This document shows, piece by piece, positions 58,201 to 64,000 of a stretch of 64,000 nt of DNA. The DNA comes from Pomphorhynchus laevis (Eukaryota; Acanthocephala; Palaeacanthocephala; Echinorhynchida; Pomphorhynchidae): assembly GCA_012934845.2 (NCBI GenBank), contig WNNJ02001602.1:186001-250000 (forward strand), read 5' to 3'. Both the position numbers and the translations under genes were made by a program. The notes beneath the pieces are model-generated. The model was given only the letters and a program-made list of their open reading frames with translations. It did not search any database and was not told the DNA's origin. The stretch's first letter is position 1; every line of letters begins with the position of its first letter.

Positions 58201-58310
58201 GAAATCAGTAGCGACACGATTGGGTTTGCTTATGATAAAGAAGTCGCATTTATACTTTGGTCATATCCGTGTTCAATGTTGACTTGTATAACATGCAGCA
58301 TTGCTCGAGA
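55263..58310. other. AT-rich DNA without a recognised gene
   Basis: Contains a 106-bp tandem duplication at 56.48-56.69 kb and long AT tracts. Open frames at 55749-55958 and 57060-57254 show no family signature. Confidence 0.45.
56481..56692 (+). repeat. 106-bp tandem duplication
   Basis: 'atattgctt' followed by 'accgttaggttataatataa' starts at 56481 and 56587; both units end 'caacaatgtgcagtatg(a/t)aacaata'. A handful of differences. Non-coding. Confidence 0.9.
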
Positions 58311-58314
58311 AGAT

Positions 58315-58695
58315 TAAAGTAAAGCTTAACATTACTTATTGACAATGTAATATTGCATGTGGAAATGAAACTACGTGAGCATTATTACTTGATTTTCTTT
58401 AGCAGTATTGATCAACGATGTTAAGGTAAAGCTTAGCATTACTTATTGATAATGTAACATTACCTGCGAGATTGAAACCACGTGAGCATTGACCTTCTTG
58501 AGCATTATTGCTTAAGAAGGTCAATGTAAAGCTTAGCATTACTTATTGACAATGTAACATTGCAGAAGAGAATGAAACCACATGAGCATTGATATTCTTG
58601 AGCACTATTGCTCAAGAAGTTTAAGGCAAAGCTGAACGTTACTTATTGACAATGTAACATTGCATGCATAAATGTAATGTTACATTGCACCCACG
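58315..58695. repeat. ~100-bp palindromic satellite, four units
   Basis: 'aaagctta(a/g)cattacttatt' type landmarks start near 58322, 58432, 58528 and 58627. Each unit has 'aatgtaacattgca', 'gaaaccacgtgagcattga' and a strong hairpin: CATTGACCTTCTT faces AAGAAGGTCAATG (13 bases) around an AGCA..TGCT loop. Unit 3 matches the copy at 60.44-60.65 kb almost exactly. Confidence 0.88.
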
Positions 58696-58939
58696 GTATA
58701 TATTAAGCGCCAAAGGGAATATTTCACTTGTTTAAGAATCCGACAATCTTGCTGATCTACAGTAATATTTTGCCCTAAGTTTGCTGCTTATATGAATATT
58801 TTGTACAGCGAAAGTAGTAAACGTTTGAGATGTTGGAGATCAAGATTCTCTGCCTCATCATAGCGAAATCCTCGAAATAAAGGGTTTCAGCTAAAGTTGT
58901 TCATTACTATGTTCCAAATAGTTAATACGAATAGTTAAC

Positions 58940-59118
58940 CAGGCAAATTAAGATTATCAGAAAGTAGGTTTCCGTTTAAAATGCCGCATGACAATGATGC
59001 TTTGTTGTTATTTGATATCCGTGATAGAATAATTGCGGATTCAATTATGGGAATATGATTTCTGGCAAGTGACAAATCAATTTCCATACCTTGAATCCTA
59101 AATTTAGGTTTGATAAAA
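58940..59118 (-). CDS. Possible exon of a poly(A)-polymerase-like nucleotidyltransferase
   Basis: The minus-strand reading between acceptor 'atatcttaaatccag' (before 59118) and a possible donor G|GTTAAC (after 58940) is FIKPKFRIQGMEIDLSLARN, then IPIIESAIILSRI and LSCGILNGNLLSDNLNLPG. It lines up with the palm of eukaryotic poly(A) polymerase, where GIEIDLLFARL carries the third catalytic Asp and SLNGxRVTDEIL follows. Phase: one base in, one base out. The rest of the LNG motif is diverged (GILNGNLLSDN) and no other exon was found, so it may be a decayed or fast-evolving copy. The donor is weak. Confidence 0.4.
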
Positions 59119-59490
59119 CTGGATTTAAGATATTGGCACAAGTGTGGTAAGCATATGTTTATTGTTAATCTTAAGATTTAAATTTTAAAATGAAGAAAAT
59201 CGTAGTTTTGTCAATTTAGAAAAATTTTAACTTTGTCCTAAGTTAGAGTCACATGCCGTCCCATGTACTTAAATCTGTCTTCTAAATGATAAAGACGCCA
59301 TTGATGTGGGCATTCTTATTGTCAACATCGGGGAATATAGTAAAAGGAGGAATATCCATATATGATGCGAGCATCCATATGAAATGTGAACGTCCTTAAT
59401 GTGTGTGTCCTTAATGAAACTGATATTTATGATAAAAAGGTATATATCTAGATAGGAACATCAAGAGAGAAGATTGCCCACATTAAAAGC

Positions 59491-59530
59491 AAGAGCAGGA
59501 GGACGTCCTTAAGGAGGGACTCCTGCTCTT
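59491..59530. other. Perfect 11-bp hairpin
   Basis: AAGAGCAGGAG at 59491-59501 and CTCCTGCTCTT at 59520-59530 are exact inverses; the loop contains the palindrome TCCTTAAGGA. GC-richer than the flanks. Function unknown. Confidence 0.9.
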
Positions 59531-59689
59531 ACTGTTAAGATGCCTTCCGTCTCTTCTCACTCTTCCTTTTAAAGATCGAAAAGAAATTTATAACCTCAAA
59601 ATAAATAAAGCAAATTTTGGAGATTATCAAAGATATATATAAAAGATTATATATATTGTTACAAAACAATAAATGTAGCGATCTATTAT

Positions 59690-59785
59690 TATCTTGTATA
59701 AAGAATTATTGGAGATGCATCAAAGAAAGAAGGAAAATTTTATTTGTTATTTCGCTAACTTCTGTAAGCATCTTCTTTAAATTCT
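59690..59785. mobile_element. Foldback family C, half copy (left arm)
   Basis: 'ataaagaattattggagatg' then 'aaggaaaattttatttgtta', 'tttcgctaacttctgtaagc'. It matches the left arm of the copy at 51732. Confidence 0.8.
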
Positions 59786-59894
59786 TTATTATTAATTTTA
59801 ATTAATATTAATTAATTAAAATTACAATCAACTAAAGTGTATGTTAAAATTACTTAATTTCAACACCACAGATAAATAATTGACAAACTAAATA

Positions 59895-59965
59895 ATTACT
59901 GGAGCTGAATCAGAGGAAAGACGTAATTGTTTTTGATATTTCGTTAACTTCTGTTAGCAAATTCA
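59895..59965. mobile_element. Foldback family C, half copy (left arm, diverged)
   Basis: 'attactggagctgaatcaga', 'gatatttcgttaacttctgt', 'tagca'. Followed by a short direct duplication of 'cagaaaattacaatgttttt' (59970 and 60010). Confidence 0.75.
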
Positions 59966-60049
59966 GAAAATTACAATGTTTTTAAAATGTACATGTATTT
60001 TCTTCTTCAGAAAATTACAATGTTTTTAAAAATGTACATGCTATATAAA

Positions 60050-61075
60050 AAAGTTCAAAACGATCGCCGCCATTGGATTTGAGCAGGTGCTGCTGTTATT
60101 AGCGATAACCAGCTGCTTTCATTGTTGTTTGAATTTTTGACACGATTTCAGCTACGTTTGAAAAACAAACACATTTTATAAACAACTCCATCATTATTAT
60201 GTTTGGGTTTCTTTTTCAAAACAAATCTTTTGAAATTAATATTCCAAAAAATATTTATAAATGGTAATCCTATGTATTTCGTTTCTCTATCTTGGCCAAA
60301 TACAACTTGTTTATCCCTTTTGGTACTTTTGTGGAAAGCCTTATTAATTGCCCATGATGGAAAACCGTTTTATCTTATGGAATTCTAATTATCTTCTTAT
60401 TTGTTTCAAGTTCATTTATATCGGAAACAATAATCTTACTTCGTAATTATTACTTGATTTTCTTTAGCGGTATTGATCAACGATGTTAAGGTAAAGCTTA
60501 GCATTACTTATTGATAATGTAACATTACCTGCGAGATTGAAACCACGTGAGCATTGACCTTCTTGAGCATTATTGCTTAAGAAGGTCAATGTAAAGCTTA
60601 GCATTACTTATTGACAATGTAACATTGCAGAAGAGAATGAAACCACAAGAATTTGCAGTAGATATTTTCCAAGATGTTGGGACATTAATATTCCACAAAA
60701 TAATATTTAAATTATTTGATTTTTTATAATAAACGGATGTTTTTTAAATATTATATGATGTTCTGCTAATTACGACATCTAAAAATGTTAATATATAATT
60801 TTATTCTAATTCTATTGTCCATTGAATATTTTTAACAAAACAATGTATTGATCCTAATATGTCATGTACATCAATTGTGTTATCACAAATAGTAAACGTA
60901 TCATCGACATATCTAATCCACATAACAATTCCATGTATCTTAGTGATATTATTTAATTCCCAATTTCTCACATATAATTCACTAAGGGGTGTTAGTGAAT
61001 TTTCCATTACGAGACCATCGTGTTGTTCGTATACCTCTTCATATTATACTAAAAATATAATTAATATATAATTAT
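60050..61075 (-). mobile_element. Penelope-like RT, minus, interrupted by a satellite insert
   Basis: From 61007 downward: ENSLTPLSELYVRNWELNNI, then MWIRYVDDTFTICD (motif C intact) and FVKNIQWTIELE. Beyond about 60660 the coding is cut by the ~200-base palindromic satellite (60440-60655), then resumes with NKAFHKSTKRDKQVVF and ETKYIGLPFINIF (60400-60190), the C-terminal RT region typical of Penelope elements. No GIY-YIG domain was found. A dead copy. Confidence 0.8.
60440..60655. repeat. Palindromic satellite, two units inserted in a Penelope element
   Basis: 'ttacttgattttctttagc' through 'cagaagagaatgaaaccaca' repeats 58386-58590 almost base for base (one visible G/A change). It sits inside the minus-strand RT. 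Confidence 0.92.
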
Positions 61076-61139
61076 ATAATTATATATTAATTATATATTT
61101 GCTATAATTAATTATACAATACGCAAAGGCGATGAACAC

Positions 61140-62690
61140 ACTTCCCGTATAATAATGAAACATGATAATAAATTAAAGAAATTATATGGTGGTCAGATAT
61201 GTCGAAGACAAAATATTGATAGTGTATTCAACCTGTCAAATATCGTGATATCTCCTGAAATTACCGGTATTTTAAAAACTAAATTTATCTTGCAAAAACA
61301 AAAACTCGCTGTTGAGAAGTTATATCAATTCATTAAAGAATTAGCTGAAAACGACGAAGTGTCAATATTAAATGATGAGTCCTTATGATGTGAACTCAAA
61401 AACTTTGGACTAAAAGAGATTAGAGATTACAACAGAGATGTTATTACAAAGGAGCAATATAAACAACTCAAAATGCTAAAAAACAACGAAAATGTAGTTA
61501 TTCGAAAGGCCGACAAAAACAACACGACGTTATTATGAATAAGCAATATTACATAACCAGTTTAACAAAATATTATCGGATCAATCAAAATTTGTAAAAA
61601 TTACCAAAAACGTTGATAATATTATCAATATTATGACTAAAAAATTGAACAAGATAGTATCCGATATTAACACACATCTTCCTGAGGATAAACAAATTTT
61701 TAAAAAAGTTACTGGATACTTAGATGGTATCTCCAAATACAAAAAAACAAAGCACCGCCAATGCGCCCAATAATTTCAACACTCCAAACACCATTGTATG
61801 ATATTTCTAAAATTCTTGACGATATGATAGCACCACATGTTTCACAAGAATATACCTGCAAATCAAGTGGTGAGTTTGTTGACAGATTACTTTTAAGCCA
61901 ACCAAGCGGTATAATGGCTACAATCGACGTTAGCGATTTATTCACAAACATCCCAATTCATGATTGAATTGAACTGACATTAGAATACGTATACAGTGAT
62001 AATCAACAAAATAGTCTTCAAACTAATGTCTTGTCTTAAGAACACTTTATACAATTACTTGAGTTCTGCTTAAATGAATATATATTTACATGTCCTAATG
62101 GAGATACATACAAACAAGTTGATGGAGTTGCCATGGGGTCTGTATTGGGATTAACAATAGCCAACCTTTATGTGGGTCACTTGGAAAGAAAAATATTTTT
62201 AGAAGACAAAAATAAAATGCCATTTTACATTCGATATGTCGATGATACTTTCATATGTACTGATAATGCTGAAAATGTAATTGAGCTTAAGCGAAAGTTT
62301 GAGCAATCCTCATGTCTTCATTTTACGGTTGAGTTTGAAAACCAAAATGTATTACCGTTCCTTGCAAAAAGAGTGTTATCAAATCGCTACTGCACCGCGC
62401 CTATCGTATTTGCACTAACTGGAATGAATTACATAAGGAATTCGAACGAATTAGACAAATTCTTGTTAATAATAACTATCCATTTAGATTTGTTGATAGG
62501 ATAATTAGGAATTTTCTAAAAACTAAGGAACCATAGTGTGCGTCATCAGCATACAAATATTAATAAATTAATAGTGTATTATTGTGGCCAATACACATCT
62601 GCATCCCGTTTGCAAGCAAACAAATTACGTTATATAATGAATAAATAAGTTACATCAGAAAAGATAGTAAGATTGAAAATATATTATAAG
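61140..62690 (+). mobile_element. Penelope-like RT, plus, broken
   Basis: Long RT with stops and frameshifts: N-terminal helix-rich part (VFNLSNIVISPEITGILKTK), VIRKADKNNT near 61500, RPIISTLQTPLYDISK near 61763, TIDVSDLFTNIPIHD (motif A, 61921-61967), then GVAMGSVLGLTIANLYVGHL (62127-62185) and FYIRYVDDTF (motif C, 62224-62253), VLPFLAKRVLS and the PFRFVDRIIRNFL tail (~62480). This is the canonical Penelope RT layout; both catalytic Asp of motif C survive. The endonuclease is missing. Antisense frame at 61709-61951 is a shadow. Confidence 0.9.
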
Positions 62691-62822
62691 AGCCTGAAAT
62701 TTAGCCACATAATATTGAAAAATTGTACGATTCAAAGACCGAGATTCAAGTTGTCGCTCTCCGTACTTCAAAGTACGGACTGAAATTTGACTCATCCAAG
62801 ATTCAAATATCGCTCTCCGTAC

Positions 62823-62870
62823 ATCAAAGGATCACCAGCCCGATTTCAATCGGGCTGGTGATCCTTTGAT
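62823..62870. repeat. Perfect 23-bp palindrome
   Basis: 62823-62845 (ATCAAAGGATCACCAGCC...) is the exact reverse complement of 62848-62870 around a TC spacer. A third copy of the arm ('atcaaaggatcaccagccc') lies at 62993-63012, and an 8-bp hairpin CCGTACTT-CA-AAGTACGG lies just upstream near 62760. Confidence 0.95.
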
Positions 62871-63054
62871 GGATGCTTATTTAGGGTGAATGGAATTGTA
62901 TGTCATGAAGAAAGGATTCTGTAGCTGGTGTTCAATGAGAAAGTCATCTTGTGTAATCTAGCAACTATTCAATAGATAAATAAGCATCAATCAAAGGATC
63001 ACCAGCCCAATTAAAATCGATATTCACGATCCCATATGATACAATCCATAGCAA

Positions 63055-63115
63055 CCTTAACACACGCTTAAACTGTGTAACACACGCTTAAACACTGTTT
63101 AAACGTGTGTTAAGG
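63055..63115. repeat. Inverted repeat upstream of the hammerhead
   Basis: 'ccttaacacacgcttaaac' faces 'gtttaaacgtgtgttaagg' with one unpaired base, around 'tgtgtaacacacgcttaaac'. It lies 30 bases before the ribozyme. Confidence 0.85.
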
Positions 63116-63240
63116 TGCCTATGGATGATCATAGTTAGTAGTCACGGTACTGATGGGCTCCGTTAGAGCGAAACGCGTCTACCGTTGTTGAAGTTTGTCG
63201 TCACACATTGGATGACTGGGCATACGTAGCGACTGTGATA
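63105..63240 (+). repeat. Hammerhead-bearing dispersed repeat, copy 2 (plus)
   Basis: Shares about 125 bases with the reverse complement of 3205-3335, on both sides of the ribozyme. It begins about 420 bases downstream of a Penelope RT in the same orientation, so it may belong to that element's terminal repeat. Confidence 0.75.
63144..63185 (+). ncRNA. Type I hammerhead ribozyme with one core change
   Basis: Stem I 5' arm ACGGTA (63144-63149), core CTGATGG (63150-63156; the last base should be A), stem II GCTC/GAGC with loop CGTTA (63157-63169), GAAA (63170-63173), minimal stem III C74-G77 and A73-T78, cleavage triplet GTC (63177-63179), stem I 3' arm TACCGT (63180-63185). Relative to copy 1, stem II regains a full Watson-Crick pair (C-G for U-G) and the triplet is GTC. 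The A-to-G core change at position 9 is expected to impair cleavage. Confidence 0.75.
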
Positions 63241-63483
63241 TATAAAGTATCAATGGGATTATTTGAACCACAACTTTGGATCCTTGGTTCTGTCGGATTC
63301 ATAAATATATATTATTTATTTTTATTCCAATACATACCAAAGCCAAAAGGCTATTCAGGCAGAGTCTAAGAAAAGAAGAAAAGCAAATAGTCAGTCAACG
63401 TAGCTAATTAGGGTATTCCAGTGGTAGTGTTGAATAGCGGTATTGCTCACATATTCATTTGTAGCATCGTAATTTAAACGATT

Positions 63484-64000
63484 TCAAACTGGGGGCTGCA
63501 ACGAATTCCATATGTTAATTCCTCTCCTCAGGAGTCTATACACTTTTGGTAATCTGCCAAATCCAAATTTATACAAAACTCTGCTATGTCCCCGCAACTT
63601 ACCTACCCGCCTAGTGATTACATCGGTGCGATAACCCACTGCATCATTCGACATATACCATAGACATAGCATTTCCAAGGATATGAACCTCTCACGTACC
63701 GACAACATCCCAATACGACTTAGACGTACATAATAGTCGATACCACTTATGCCAATACAGAGCCTCGATCCGCGCCTAAGAATAGACTCCAGGTCTAATA
63801 GTTCTTGCTTAGTGACAGGGAAACAAGCCTGAATGCAGTACTCAAAGTGTGGCATGACGAGGGAGATGAATAAGCTCTTAAACATGTGACAGCTTAACCT
63901 GAGGAATGCATTTTTAATACAATATAAAGCCCTAGTAGCTTTACCTAGAAAGAAGTCGGTGTTCAACTTTGTTTTCAAGGATCTATGGACTTATCCCTAA
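63484..64000 (-). mobile_element. CR1/jockey-type LINE, C-terminal end (runs off the window)
   Basis: The frame open from the window edge to a stop at 63484 reads KATRALYCIKNAFLRLSCHM, then FKSLFISLVMPHFEYCIQAC, LESILRRGSRLCIGISGIDY, and ends INIWNSLQPPV. This is the post-RT thumb and C-terminus typical of CR1/jockey elements (L..PHLEY..Q...P, LE..QRR.TR). The frame is intact, so it may be a young copy. The RT lies beyond 64000. Different sequence from the LINEs at 38.5 and 50 kb. Confidence 0.88.

Overview
This window is eukaryotic and animal-like. It is very AT-rich, coding sequence is split into short exons with GT/AG borders and introns up to about 12.7 kb, and most of the rest is decayed retroelements and repeats. 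The proteins are metazoan in type but diverged. Abundant Penelope-like elements, an RTE-type LINE and hammerhead ribozymes fit an AT-rich, fast-evolving invertebrate; a flatworm is one possibility, but the species cannot be fixed from sequence alone.

Host genes. (i) 2.29-5.24 kb, plus: the last two exons of a gene I do not recognise, joined by matching splice phase. (ii) 5.81-6.61 kb, plus: an uninterrupted gene for the RNA exosome cap subunit RRP40/EXOSC3. (iii) 37.9 to 10.8 kb, minus: most of a gene for RBBP6 (Mpe1/SNAMA), an mRNA 3'-end-processing and ubiquitin-ligase protein. Its zinc-knuckle, IPR-linker, RING and Ser/Lys/His-rich tail exons can be chained by phase; the N-terminal DWNN exons and one RING exon were not found. 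(iv) 58.94-59.12 kb, minus: a possible exon of a poly(A)-polymerase-like nucleotidyltransferase.

Mobile DNA. Penelope-like elements: GIY-YIG endonuclease fragments at 20.0, 21.2, 25.1 and 29.8 kb, and two divergent reverse transcriptase (RT) copies at 60.05-62.7 kb. A second RT family (signature GVPMGGN...SPIIADLFL) has at least six broken copies at 7.9, 40.4, 41.7, 53.1, 54.4 and 55.0 kb. Non-LTR elements: a nearly full-length RTE at 43.0-46.3 kb with a 3' relic at 9.5 kb, and CR1/jockey-type pieces at 38.5-40.2, 49.97-50.66 and 63.5-64.0 kb. There is also a DDE transposase relic at 48.8 kb and several foldback (MITE-like) elements.

Most notable signals. Two hammerhead ribozymes lie in one dispersed repeat (minus 3259-3300, core intact; plus 63144-63185, one core base changed). 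A separate family of 354-380 bp tandem and inverted repeats carries CTGATGA and GAAAC boxes with covarying arms, resembling ribozyme-bearing retrozymes. Other repeats include a 129-bp satellite interrupted by a GC-rich insert, an exact 360-bp tandem repeat, and a roughly 100-bp palindromic satellite sitting inside a Penelope element.
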